A DNA stretch of 44,896 nucleotides from Marinifilum sp. (GCA_020718065.1 DYDE01000017.1:1-44896), one strand, 5' to 3'. Shown: positions 18,250 to 27,665, numbered from the stretch's first letter. Notes: generated by a model not told the origin, from the letters alone. Program-made: numbers and translations.

Positions 18250-18273
18250 ATTAAGGTTGTTTATGTTTAATGA

Positions 18274-18459
18274 TTAATTTTTAAAAGGACTTTCTCTTTT
18301 ATTTTTTGAATCATCATTGTTAGATCCATTATTTCCATTGTCATTATCCCATGGACCACCAGGAGGGTCAGATTCTCCAGTCATCATTATCAATGAAATC
18401 TCATTATCTATAGTTATTTCATTAATAATAGGTTTAATATATTTTCTTTTCCCTTTCAA
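18274..18459 (-). CDS. RiPP precursor-like peptide (61 aa, TTG start)
   Basis: The start codon is TTG (18457-18459); a stop lies five codons upstream and the next in-frame ATG would remove the conserved leader. The N-terminal part KGKRKYIKPIINEITID and NEISLIMMTG matches the leader pattern KKYIKP..-ISL.M of short Bacteroidota peptides found near PqqD/kinase genes. The rest, ESDPPGGPWDNDNG to ESPFKN, is Gly/Asn/Asp-rich, hydrophilic and unlike a folded domain, as expected for a core peptide. It lies 44 bp after the PqqD-like gene and is followed by its own terminator. The product modification is unknown. It has no Cys, so thioether or disulfide rings are excluded. Confidence 0.7.
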   Translation of the reverse strand: MKGKRKYIKPIINEITIDNEISLIMMTGESDPPGGPWDNDNGNNGSNNDDSKNKRESPFKN

Positions 18460-18486
18460 AATCTTATTATTTTAAAAATATTTATA

Positions 18487-18494
18487 CAAAGATA
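18487..18494 (-). promoter_or_regulatory. Possible internal -7 box before the precursor gene
   Basis: TATCTTTG on the minus strand is a perfect TAnnTTTG box about 28 bp ahead of the TTG start of the precursor. There is no good TTG at 18-20 bp upstream, so it is only half a promoter. Confidence 0.35.
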
Positions 18495-18503
18495 TAACAA
18501 TAT

Positions 18504-18788
18504 TTATTTAATAATTAATAGTTGGTTTATTTTAATTATAAAATTATTAATATCATTTAAAGCTTCTTTAAACTCAACATTATATTCTTCAACAACTTCC
18601 TCAGCAAGTTGATTGATGTTTTTGGTTCCATCAATTTTTTCCCATAAAAAAGCAGCAGTTTCATTTAATGTAAATATTGATTTCATATTTGCAATATTAC
18701 CTGTTAAAGGAACCAGCATATATTCATTATTAATTTTTTTTGAAATAATATTTTCTTGCTTATCAATTAATGAATCTTTAGTTATCAT
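18504..18788 (-). CDS. PqqD-family leader-peptide-binding protein
   Basis: The protein has 94 residues. Residues 40-75 (FTLNETAAFLWEKIDGTKNINQLAEEV) carry the conserved PqqD/RRE pattern (LN.tAa.lWe.iDG..t..ela). The winged-helix PqqD fold binds the leader of a RiPP precursor and hands it to modifying enzymes. It starts 11 bp after the stop of the T9SS-secreted protein and is followed directly by the precursor-like peptide. Together with the kinase, S26-like protease and exporter, this defines the cluster. Confidence 0.88.
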   Translation of the reverse strand: MITKDSLIDKQENIISKKINNEYMLVPLTGNIANMKSIFTLNETAAFLWEKIDGTKNINQLAEEVVEEYNVEFKEALNDINNFIIKINQLLIIK

Positions 18789-18799
18789 AAATTGAAAAG

Positions 18800-21040
18800 C
18801 TATTTAATTATTATTTTTTTTGTAACATTTGAAGAACTAGTAAGTACTTTTACAATATAAATACCTTCAACAACAGATAAGTCAATTTTTTGCAAATTAG
18901 AATTATTTAGTTGTTTGTTTAATATTTGTTCACCTAAAACATTATAAATTTCAACTGTTGCATTTGTTTCATCTTGCAAATCAATTAAAACACTTTTATT
19001 TATTGAACTTATTTGTATTTTTGATGAATTAGTATTATTATTTATTCCTGAAGTTTGTTTACTTAATATTATTACAAATCTTTCATTATCAAACGTTTTT
19101 AATGTATTGAAAATATAAATAGGCTGTTTTCTTAAATCTTGTAAAGTATTTGTTTGATTGTCTTTTAAAAAGAAAGAAATATCTTTGTCAACATTTACAA
19201 AATCAAATGCTTTTAAAGTATATTCTCCGTCTATATTTGATTTAAAACCAAGAGGAATTGTTACAATTTTGTTGTTTGGGATTGAAATTCCATTTATACA
19301 TAGTTCATCATTATCAGCTGTTAAAGAGAATAATTGAGGTGTATTATCATTATCAGTAAACATTTTTGTTCCATCAAATTCATTATCTAAATTATCTGTA
19401 GCATTTTTTCCAATTCTTAAAACTGTTTCGTCAGAAGTACCATCAATAGAACTAAGTTGTAATCTAATAATTGGAATAATGTTTTTGTAAAAGGCCTGAG
19501 TATTATGAGTTCTAGTAGTTAAGGGGATGTTTAAAGTTCCTGAAGTTTGTCCACTTACAACTTGAACATAAAAAGCATGAGTTGGAGGAATTACACTTGA
19601 AGTACCAGAAGGAGTGCCAACACCATTAATATATGACACAATAGAACCATTACTGGTTCTTATATAAAAACCATTAGTAAGATTTGTATAATTTGATGTA
19701 GTATTGTTTAAAACTTCCCAATCCAACCCACATGTATAAGGATTTCCAACTAAATTCCATCCATAATTATTTGGACTAGATTGTCTTACTAAGCCTCCTA
19801 TATATAAATCAGAGTTATTTAAAGAACCTCCATTTAATTTAATTGTATTTGGATTGTCAGATCTAATAGTATAACCAGTCCCAACATTTAGTTTGCCATA
19901 AACTAATGTCCATGTAGTTGTAGAAGCATTGTAACGATAAACCAAATCGCTCACATTTGGAGCCAAAATGTTATTTAAAGGAGGAGTAAAATAAATTCCA
20001 TTATGGATTGTTGTTCCTGGAACATAGATTTCTACACTTGGAGTCCCATCAATAATGTTTAGAGTGCCATTGTTAATATACGAACCTATTCCGGTTGAGG
20101 ATGATTTTATCAGAAAATTTTTATTTACATTTAATGTTATACCACTATTAATTGTAAGATTTTTAGAGCTATTTAAAGTAAGGTTATAACATGTTGCTAT
20201 AGCATTTACAATAACATTTCCATTAATAACCGCATTGGTATTAGCATCAGGCATTCCGTTATTCCAAGTTGATTTTCCATTCCAATTTCCATTTCTAGCA
20301 ACAGTATTACCAACCCAAGAAACATTAACATCATCAATAGCTAAACCGTGAAGTGTTCCTTGGTCTGGATAATGCCAACGTAACATAATATAACTTCCTG
20401 AAGAAATATTTAAATTAGGAATACTTACATTTGAAAAAACAGTTCTATTAGCACTTGCATTTCCATCTAGCATTCCAGAACTCCCAGATATAATAGGGCT
20501 AGTAAAATCTAAAGCAGTAACTGCTGTCCATCCTGTATTGTTATTTGGAGTCAAATCTGTTATTGGTGTTGTAGATATTTTATACCAAAATGTTATTTTA
20601 GAAGGGATACTGGCACCACCAACATGCCACTGTTCACCAGTATAAGATACTTTAACATCTTCTATTGATGCACCCGAATTATTTAAAAATTGAACCCCCA
20701 TAACAAAACCATTACTTCCAGTAGAAATACCACCCATAGCAATTTCGGGAAAGCCTAGACCCGTTTTCCAATAAGCATATCTGGTTGAATTCAATGGCTC
20801 TGAAGAACCATCATCACCAAAATAATTATCACTACCATTATTATCCTGCCAATACCAATTTATTAAAGTAGAATTATCATTCCATACACCACCAGATGGA
20901 GATAGGGAATTAAAATCCTGTGAAATAGAACTTCCAATAGTCATACTAATTTGTCCCCAACAATTGAGTATTAGCAAATTTAATATAAAAAAAATAATTA
21001 CTCCTTTTAAATAAAGGATAGTATGGTATTTTGATTTCAT
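18800..21040 (-). CDS. T9SS-secreted beta-rich protein with type-A sorting domain (first gene of peptide operon)
   Basis: The protein has 746 residues from the ATG at 21038-21040, which begins a good signal peptide (MKSKYHTILYLKGVIIFF). The longer frame to 21091 would start upstream of the predicted transcript start. An N-terminal jelly-roll-like region (QDFNSL, GFPEIAMGG, GLAIDDVNVSW) is followed by a NGNWNGKSTW module with beta-solenoid-like strands (AVINGNVIVN, NLTLNSSKNLTIN) and a further beta region. The last 75 residues (VEIYNVLGEQILNKQL, VEGIYIVKVLTSSSNVTKK) are a T9SS type-A sorting domain. It is 11 bp ahead of the PqqD-like gene, which puts it in one operon with the peptide genes. 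Ligand unknown. Confidence 0.82.
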   Translation of the reverse strand: MKSKYHTILYLKGVIIFFILNLLILNCWGQISMTIGSSISQDFNSLSPSGGVWNDNSTLINWYWQDNNGSDNYFGDDGSSEPLNSTRYAYWKTGLGFPEIAMGGISTGSNGFVMGVQFLNNSGASIEDVKVSYTGEQWHVGGASIPSKITFWYKISTTPITDLTPNNNTGWTAVTALDFTSPIISGSSGMLDGNASANRTVFSNVSIPNLNISSGSYIMLRWHYPDQGTLHGLAIDDVNVSWVGNTVARNGNWNGKSTWNNGMPDANTNAVINGNVIVNAIATCYNLTLNSSKNLTINSGITLNVNKNFLIKSSSTGIGSYINNGTLNIIDGTPSVEIYVPGTTIHNGIYFTPPLNNILAPNVSDLVYRYNASTTTWTLVYGKLNVGTGYTIRSDNPNTIKLNGGSLNNSDLYIGGLVRQSSPNNYGWNLVGNPYTCGLDWEVLNNTTSNYTNLTNGFYIRTSNGSIVSYINGVGTPSGTSSVIPPTHAFYVQVVSGQTSGTLNIPLTTRTHNTQAFYKNIIPIIRLQLSSIDGTSDETVLRIGKNATDNLDNEFDGTKMFTDNDNTPQLFSLTADNDELCINGISIPNNKIVTIPLGFKSNIDGEYTLKAFDFVNVDKDISFFLKDNQTNTLQDLRKQPIYIFNTLKTFDNERFVIILSKQTSGINNNTNSSKIQISSINKSVLIDLQDETNATVEIYNVLGEQILNKQLNNSNLQKIDLSVVEGIYIVKVLTSSSNVTKKIIIK

Positions 21041-21088
21041 AATTATGCGTTTTAAATAGATTAAAAAATAAATAAGTAAAAACACATA

Positions 21089-21117
21089 CAAATATAGTGA
21101 AAATTACTGAATTACAA
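21089..21117 (-). promoter_or_regulatory. Promoter of the T9SS-protein/peptide operon
   Basis: On the minus strand TTG (21115-21117) and the perfect -7 box TATATTTG (21089-21096) are 18 bp apart. The predicted start near 21082 leaves a leader of about 40 nt before the ATG at 21040. No other strong promoter is seen before the PqqD-like gene. Confidence 0.6.
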
Positions 21118-21220
21118 AAGAGTAAAATTACTTATTTTTAAATACCATAATTAGATTTTATTTTTTTAGTTGGTGGATTATTTCTTTTTTCAACTTAAAA
21201 ATTATTACTCTATTTTTAGA

Positions 21221-24200
21221 TTATTTATTTTTAAAATTCTTTTTAGAATTGCCTTTTTTTAAGTTTTCAGATTGAATATTGTTTTTCTTATATTCATTTT
21301 CTAATTCTTTAACTTTCTCAACTAATTTCTGATTCTCCTTTTCTAAATTTTTAGAATCAGAATTATCAACAGCAAGGAATATGATTTTTTGAATTTTTTT
21401 AGATTCAGCAATAATTGGATAATATATACTCGAAAGCCAAATTTCATTACCTGTTTTTGACAATCTACTAGTTTCCCCTTTAAAGATACTTCCACGCATT
21501 AAGCTTTCCCATATCATTTTAAATTCTTTTCTTGATTTATCTGGAATTAAAGAAATGATATTAGTTCCTTCAACTTCATTTTTTTGATAACCATAACTTT
21601 TTTCAAAATGGTCATTCACATTAATAATTTCTCCGTCAGTTAAATATTCTTCTTTTATAAAAGCCTTGTTTAGGATATCTATAATGGCTATATTATCTGA
21701 ATTGTATTCATCAGCAATAACCTCAGAGGCTATGGATTTTGAATTTTCTTCTTTTAATAATTCAATTTGAGACTTTAAATCAAAAATCTGCTTCTTATGT
21801 AAGTTTTTTAATTTAACATCCTCAGTTACTTCATAAAAAATGACAAAAATGTTATTAATTTCTTTTTTATTATTTGAAAATGGATAAAAAACCGCTTTAA
21901 TCCATATATCTTCATTACCTATTGAAGACAATAAAATATTTTCTGTGAATAAATGGCCTTTATTAATATTTGATAAAAGATTATTAGTAAAAGATTCTTT
22001 GTTATCAATACATTTAAAAATTTCAACAAATTTAATTCCCATAACAATTGATTCTTCTCTTTCAATTAATTTTAAAAACATATCATTAAAGGAAATAACA
22101 ACTGTATCTTTATTTATTAAAATATTTGCAAATGAATTTAATATATCTTCATTAAAATTGATTGAATTCTCATTTAATGGGTTTTCCTTTTTTAAAATAT
22201 TAAACTGGGTTTTATATTTCTCAAATTCTAAATATATTGATTCAACTTTATTATTGTTTTCTTCTTCTTTAATTTTTAATTCAGAATTTTTCTCATCAAT
22301 AAGTTTTGTTAATCTGTCAATTTCTTTTTGTTTGATGAAATCTTTATCAGCTAATGATTCTTGAGTTGCTGTAAGCTCTTCCATATTTTGTCTCATCTCT
22401 TCTTCTTGAGCTTTCATTTCTTCTGCTTGCTCTTGGGATTGAGTTAACAAAAAAGCAGTTTTCATATTAATTTTAACACTAGAAATAGTAGAAGCAATGA
22501 TTTCTGTGACTTTTTCAATAAAATCAATTTGATATTTTTCAATTTTTTCAAAAGAAGCTAATTCAATGACACCATAATTCTCTTCATTTAGTTTCAATGG
22601 AACAATTAAAATAGCACTGGGATTACTATCACCAAGACCGGAAGAAATATTAATATAGCTTTTGGGAATATTGGTTAAATAAATACTTTTCTTTTCAAGG
22701 TAGCAGGAACCAATAAGTCCTTCACCGATTAATACTTTTTTGTTTAAAAATTTTTGCCTATCGTAAGCAAAACATGCAGTTAATTCTAGAAAAGGTTCAA
22801 TTGTATTTTCTTCATTTATCAAAAACACACCACCTTGATTAGCTTTAATATATTTTACAAGATTTTTAATTAATTCATAGGATAGTGTTTCAACGTTATT
22901 ATTGTTTTTCCTTAATATTTCAGCAAATTTTGTAAGTCCTTCAGCTGCCCAATTACGTTTTTCATCTTCTTGTTTTCTAATTATTTCCTCTTCTGAAGAT
23001 TTAATAAGACTCTGTTTTACTTCTAATAATGAGTTTCCAAGTATATCATCTTTACCAATTGAATGGTACGTTGTATCTAGCTTTCCATTCTTTATTTCAT
23101 TTGCAAAATCTGTTTTTATATTTAATTCTTCTACTAATTTATTAATAGAATTAAACATTTTGCCTATTTCGTCATTTGAAAAAACAATACCAGAATTTAA
23201 TTTATCAATTCTGCCTGTTGTTGCAATACTATCAATTGCCTGTAATGCATATTTTATTGGCTTTGTAGCTTTTTTTATTATTAAGAAAGCAAAAACAGTT
23301 AATAATACAAAACTAATAAATACATAAAATATCGTCTGATAAACACCTAATAAAGCTGGTTTGATGATTTCTGAATAAGGTACTGTTAAAACAAAGGACA
23401 ATGGATTAGTAGAATTACCAATAATAATGGGAACAATAGATTTGTAAACTTTATTAGCTGTTTGAGCAGAATTTTCAATTACAAAAAGACTTTTACCATT
23501 GTTTATAGCTTCAACAAATTCTATTTTTTTGTCTTTGTAGCTCTCATAAACTTGATTAACAAATTTTTTATTTGGATGGCTAAGTATTATTCCTTGACTA
23601 GAAATTAATTGACCATAACCAGTATTGAAGATCTTCAGTTGATTATTTAATTGCACTATTTTTTCTAAAGAAATATTTGCATAAAACACACCATAAAAAG
23701 CCCCATCAGAAAAAAGAGGAATACATACTGTAGAAATAAGAATTTCCTTATTATTTATTGATTTAAAAGTTGGTTCTTCAAAGGATTCAAGAAGTTTTTT
23801 TTTGCATTCTAAATACCAACTTGCTGTTTCATAATTCTCAGACTTTTGAATAGCATACTTTCCATTAATCTTACATAAATATGGAATATATCTTCCTGTT
23901 TTGCTGCAACCAGGATTGTTGATAAAGTTTGAATCCAACCCATCTATAGCATTTTGTTCACAAATAAAGCCTATACCAATAATTTCAGGGTTAGTTTCCA
24001 GAATTTTAATCAAACATTGATTAACAAAAAGTCTTCTTTCTTTTTCATTAATATAATCAAAACTGTTATATGTTGCTCCAAATGTTTTTAATATATATAA
24101 AACCTTTTCAAATTCTGATTTATTTATATTTGCATATTCCTTAGACTTTAATTCTATTAATATTTTAGCATTATTTATCGCAATTTTACTTTCTTTATAG

Positions 24201-24295
24201 ACATTAATTAATATTAATACTCCAAATATAAGAAAAGTTAAAGAAATAATTTTAAGGAATATTTTTGAATGCAATGACAGGTTTTTATATTTCAT
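21221..24295 (-). CDS. Membrane sensor with Cache, HAMP, GAF and two PAS domains, no kinase domain
   Basis: The protein has 1024 residues. A TM segment at 12-30 and another near 310-340 (IFYVFISFVLLTVFAFLII) bracket an extracytoplasmic double-Cache-like domain. HAMP follows (about 340-395, containing SNDEIGKMFNSIN), then a helical stretch (RNWAAEGLTKFAEILR), a GAF domain (about 470-610), a coiled coil (EEEMRQNMEELTATQESL), PAS (about 700-800) and PAS (about 880-985, with WLSSIYYPI). The protein ends in another coiled coil. No HisKA/HATPase, GGDEF, EAL or MCP output domain is present. Such proteins are common in Bacteroidota and may work through a partner kinase. The terminator at 24371-24405 separates it from the BNR gene. 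Confidence 0.82.
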   Translation of the reverse strand: MKYKNLSLHSKIFLKIISLTFLIFGVLILINVYKESKIAINNAKILIELKSKEYANINKSEFEKVLYILKTFGATYNSFDYINEKERRLFVNQCLIKILETNPEIIGIGFICEQNAIDGLDSNFINNPGCSKTGRYIPYLCKINGKYAIQKSENYETASWYLECKKKLLESFEEPTFKSINNKEILISTVCIPLFSDGAFYGVFYANISLEKIVQLNNQLKIFNTGYGQLISSQGIILSHPNKKFVNQVYESYKDKKIEFVEAINNGKSLFVIENSAQTANKVYKSIVPIIIGNSTNPLSFVLTVPYSEIIKPALLGVYQTIFYVFISFVLLTVFAFLIIKKATKPIKYALQAIDSIATTGRIDKLNSGIVFSNDEIGKMFNSINKLVEELNIKTDFANEIKNGKLDTTYHSIGKDDILGNSLLEVKQSLIKSSEEEIIRKQEDEKRNWAAEGLTKFAEILRKNNNNVETLSYELIKNLVKYIKANQGGVFLINEENTIEPFLELTACFAYDRQKFLNKKVLIGEGLIGSCYLEKKSIYLTNIPKSYINISSGLGDSNPSAILIVPLKLNEENYGVIELASFEKIEKYQIDFIEKVTEIIASTISSVKINMKTAFLLTQSQEQAEEMKAQEEEMRQNMEELTATQESLADKDFIKQKEIDRLTKLIDEKNSELKIKEEENNNKVESIYLEFEKYKTQFNILKKENPLNENSINFNEDILNSFANILINKDTVVISFNDMFLKLIEREESIVMGIKFVEIFKCIDNKESFTNNLLSNINKGHLFTENILLSSIGNEDIWIKAVFYPFSNNKKEINNIFVIFYEVTEDVKLKNLHKKQIFDLKSQIELLKEENSKSIASEVIADEYNSDNIAIIDILNKAFIKEEYLTDGEIINVNDHFEKSYGYQKNEVEGTNIISLIPDKSRKEFKMIWESLMRGSIFKGETSRLSKTGNEIWLSSIYYPIIAESKKIQKIIFLAVDNSDSKNLEKENQKLVEKVKELENEYKKNNIQSENLKKGNSKKNFKNK

Positions 24296-24370
24296 AAATA
24301 AATATAATTTATGATTTAAAGATATTAAAGCGCAAAATACTAATTTTTATACTATTTACAAAAAAATAAA

Positions 24371-24405
24371 AAAAGAGACTGAACAAATGAAGTTCAGTCT
24401 CTTTT
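24371..24405 (-). terminator. Strong intrinsic terminator after the BNR-propeller gene
   Basis: Perfect 14-bp stem (AAAAGAGACTGAAC / GTTCAGTCTCTTTT) with a 7-nt loop, followed on the minus strand by more T. It lies 22 bp after the stop codon at 24428 and insulates the sensor gene downstream. Confidence 0.9.
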
Positions 24406-24427
24406 ACTAATATTAAAAAAGCAGTAT

Positions 24428-27400
24428 TTATTTTACAACTACAAACTTTCCTGTAAACATTTTTTTATCACTTGTTATAACTTTTACATAATATGTTCCG
24501 TTTTTAAAGTTGTTACATTTAATACTTAACTTTTGTTCACCTTCAATATCATTAAGATTATATTTATTAACTATACGGCCTTGAATATCCATTACAATTA
24601 CTTCTGCATTTGACTTTTCAGTTAAATTAAACTTAACAAAAGTTTCATTAGTAGTTGGATTAGGATATATGTTTAAACTTGTAGGCATTGATTTTATTAA
24701 ATTTTTTGCTCCTATAGGAATTATAATAGTATCATTAGGAGTTTTAAAAGTATTATTTACATAAACTCCTCTACCAAAAGTACCAATAATAATTTTTCCT
24801 GTAGTGTTAGTGATAATTTTTCTTCTATATGTAATACCATCATCTCTTACATAAGTAGTATCATGTGAAATATAAGAAGTTGTAGGGAAATCATATATTT
24901 GTTGTTTTATAGAAAATATTGGGACATGTGGAATATCATTTACTGGTAATGTTTCCCAAACAGGACTAGATATACTAATATCATTTGTATAATACAACCC
25001 ATTTTCAGTTCCAACAATAACAAAATTAGGATTTCCCATTTCAATAATAGCAGTATATACAGGCATATAAGGTAAATTACCCTGTTTTAACTGGAAAGTT
25101 GGATTTGTGGCTAATGCATTTCTACTTTCGTAAATATAGTTTGTTTTATCATAATTACCTAAAGTTATTACAATATGATTCGCATCAGCGGGGTCAATAG
25201 CAATTGAATTAATAATTCTATTTGGTTGATTAAATAAACTTGTCAGGTTTTTTTGTATAATTACTCTTTGTGAGCTCAAAGTATCTCCAGTTATAGAATC
25301 CTGTGCATTTTTAATATTTGTTGCTCTAAATAATTTCCCTTTTTTTGAACCATAGAAAATACAATCCCCATCTTTTGAATTAGAAATTGATTTCAAAGTA
25401 TCAGATAAGTCAAAAAACTTAGAAATATTAAACCAATGAGGAGGTTTTTGAAAATCTAATGGTTTGCGTGTCATCCAAACTTCATTAGCTGTAGCTAAAA
25501 ACAATTTAGATTGAATAATATCTTTTACATAAACAGTATCAACAGTATTTACATTTACAGTTAATGTATGATCAAAAAGGTATTGATCAGTATAGCTTTT
25601 TACTTTAATAACGTCACCAATAAAATATTTAACATTATATTTTAATTCAACAATACCTCCATAGCTTGGAGCAGTTTTAAAGTTAAAATCAATTGCTCCG
25701 GTAGTATAATTAATAGTACCTAATTCTTCTCCACTACTATTAATATTCCTTAATTTACCAACACCATCATCAACAACTTTTTGAGAACCAGTAGTTATTA
25801 TAATGCTTCCATTTGCAATTTTTGCTGAAATTTGGTCAGGTATAATTGTATCTTGGTAATGTTTAGTAGTTCCATCTCCATTTTTTAAATACATCTTTTT
25901 AACATTATTTATAAATGCAACTGTATCTCTAGTACTATAATCATTTACACTTTCCCAGTAAGAAAAAGGGACAAGTGAATGGTATTTTGGCGTTCCCATT
26001 CTTGCAGAAATAAAAGGAACCCAACTTGTAGGTGAGAAATTATTATCAGGATTACGTAAAATTGGGCCATCAAATGAAGAAGTAAAAAAAGTAGATTTGT
26101 TATTAAAAATCATGGAAGCTGCCACATTACCGCAAGAGTAATATGGAGAATATGTTATTTTAAAACCATACTTATTTTGAGGAGCTGGTAATCCTAAGTT
26201 TTCAGTTTGGATACCTATTGTTCCAAATCCCTGAGTACCTCCAATTATTAAATCTCCAAAACCTAAAGCTACAGAATAAAAAGAAGTAGCTGCAAAGTTA
26301 ATATACATAAGTTTATAAGTTTCACCTCCATCAATAGATTTAGAAATACCTCCATCACTTGCAATATAAAAAATATTATTGTTTAGTGGATTAAATGCAA
26401 TTCTATGTTGAGCATTAGGTACAAAATAAGAATCATATTGACTTAGTGAAGACAAAGATTTTTGAATCCAATTACCTCCATTATTCCACATCCATAAATT
26501 GGCACCCCCTACAATAATTTTATTTTCATTATTAGGAAATACCGTAATTACATTATTATATAAACCTTTATTAGATAAGGGAGAAAAAGTATTTGTGTTC
26601 CCATAACCAATAACTGTCCAAGTGTTTCCAGCATCTATAGAACGATAAACATTATATAATCTACCATAATCACTATTTACTAGTGATGCATATATGTATT
26701 GGCTATTTGAAGGAGCAACTGCAATACTAATCCCACCTATTCCAGTAGAAGGTAATTTATCAGTAGCACCTGTAGACTGATCTGTAAAATTATTACCACC
26801 ATCTGTAGATACGAAACACTTATTTTTAAAGCCAACAACAACAGTATTTGCTACGCAACTTACTTGAAATGCAGTAGTATCACAAGAAGGGATGGGGTTG
26901 CTCCAACTAGTTCCATCATTATTAGAAACCCTTAAACCTAAGTTTGTTGCTGCATATAATTTATTGGATGTTTGATCATAAACTAAATCATTAATATAAG
27001 ACCATTCAGAATTTGGGTTATTCTCACTTCCAGGATTTGTAGATGAAATTTGGATAAAATTATTCCCACCATTAGTAGATTTAAATATTCCTTTCCCTAA
27101 AAATCCCCTATAACCCAACATATCAGCATCATTAGTATAAAAACCTTCACCTGTTCCAACATATAAATCACCATTAGAAGATTGTGTAATTGAAGTCACA
27201 ATTAAATTTTGAGAAAGACCCTCTAATGGAATCCAAGAAGTTCCTCCAGTTGATGATTTCCATAAACCACCTCCGCATGAACCAGCAAAAATAATATTTG
27301 GGTTGGTTTTGTCGATCAATAATGCTCTAACTCTACCACCAATATTTGATGGACCAACAAAAGTTGAACCTATTAGGGTTGTTGCTGAGTTGTCATTAAT

Positions 27401-27544
27401 TGAATAAGTGGTTGGAACTGATGCTTTGTAAAATGCATTTTGAACTGGATTATACTTCTGAACACCCACAAATGAAGCAAAAACAAAAGCAATTCCTAAT
27501 ACAACTGCAGCAGTGAAGCCGAAAAGTAAATTTTTGTTATTCAT
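24428..27544 (-). CDS. T9SS-secreted BNR/VPS10-like beta-propeller protein
   Basis: The protein has 1038 residues with an N-terminal hydrophobic signal (LLFGFTAAVVLGIAFVFASF). Repeated Asp-box/BNR-type motifs (GLWKSSTGGTSW, GIFKSTNGGNNF, CFVSTDGGNNF, VYRSIDAGNTW, ISKSIDGGETY) mark sortilin/VPS10- or sialidase-like propeller blades over about 50-450, with further blades later. The last 80 residues begin LNIYPNPTTNETFVKFNL and contain IVMDIQGRIVNKYNL and GTYYVKVITSDKKM, a clear T9SS type-A sorting domain. The protein is predicted to be exported and held on or released from the surface; catalytic residues of sialidases are not evident. The LytTR-type site upstream suggests control by a two-component system. 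Confidence 0.87.
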   Translation of the reverse strand: MNNKNLLFGFTAAVVLGIAFVFASFVGVQKYNPVQNAFYKASVPTTYSINDNSATTLIGSTFVGPSNIGGRVRALLIDKTNPNIIFAGSCGGGLWKSSTGGTSWIPLEGLSQNLIVTSITQSSNGDLYVGTGEGFYTNDADMLGYRGFLGKGIFKSTNGGNNFIQISSTNPGSENNPNSEWSYINDLVYDQTSNKLYAATNLGLRVSNNDGTSWSNPIPSCDTTAFQVSCVANTVVVGFKNKCFVSTDGGNNFTDQSTGATDKLPSTGIGGISIAVAPSNSQYIYASLVNSDYGRLYNVYRSIDAGNTWTVIGYGNTNTFSPLSNKGLYNNVITVFPNNENKIIVGGANLWMWNNGGNWIQKSLSSLSQYDSYFVPNAQHRIAFNPLNNNIFYIASDGGISKSIDGGETYKLMYINFAATSFYSVALGFGDLIIGGTQGFGTIGIQTENLGLPAPQNKYGFKITYSPYYSCGNVAASMIFNNKSTFFTSSFDGPILRNPDNNFSPTSWVPFISARMGTPKYHSLVPFSYWESVNDYSTRDTVAFINNVKKMYLKNGDGTTKHYQDTIIPDQISAKIANGSIIITTGSQKVVDDGVGKLRNINSSGEELGTINYTTGAIDFNFKTAPSYGGIVELKYNVKYFIGDVIKVKSYTDQYLFDHTLTVNVNTVDTVYVKDIIQSKLFLATANEVWMTRKPLDFQKPPHWFNISKFFDLSDTLKSISNSKDGDCIFYGSKKGKLFRATNIKNAQDSITGDTLSSQRVIIQKNLTSLFNQPNRIINSIAIDPADANHIVITLGNYDKTNYIYESRNALATNPTFQLKQGNLPYMPVYTAIIEMGNPNFVIVGTENGLYYTNDISISSPVWETLPVNDIPHVPIFSIKQQIYDFPTTSYISHDTTYVRDDGITYRRKIITNTTGKIIIGTFGRGVYVNNTFKTPNDTIIIPIGAKNLIKSMPTSLNIYPNPTTNETFVKFNLTEKSNAEVIVMDIQGRIVNKYNLNDIEGEQKLSIKCNNFKNGTYYVKVITSDKKMFTGKFVVVK

Positions 27545-27665
27545 AATTAAACAGTTAAAGTTTGTATTTTTTTTTGTAACTAAATTTTAAAAAAGTTGGA
27601 CAATTTACATCTTTTTTAATTATCCTAAAAACTTTTTTTCAACAATTGATTGTTAAAAAACAATA

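Noticed and set aside
14987-18788. Lasso peptide cluster
   Set aside because: The kinase, PqqD and exporter fit, but no Asn-synthetase-like cyclase or transglutaminase-like (B2) protease is encoded, and the core does not show a clear Gly1 with acidic residue at 7-9.
22902-23327. Plus-strand 141-codon ORF
   Set aside because: Antisense to the HAMP/GAF part of the sensor; its hydrophobic sequence is a mirror of the AT-rich coding strand.
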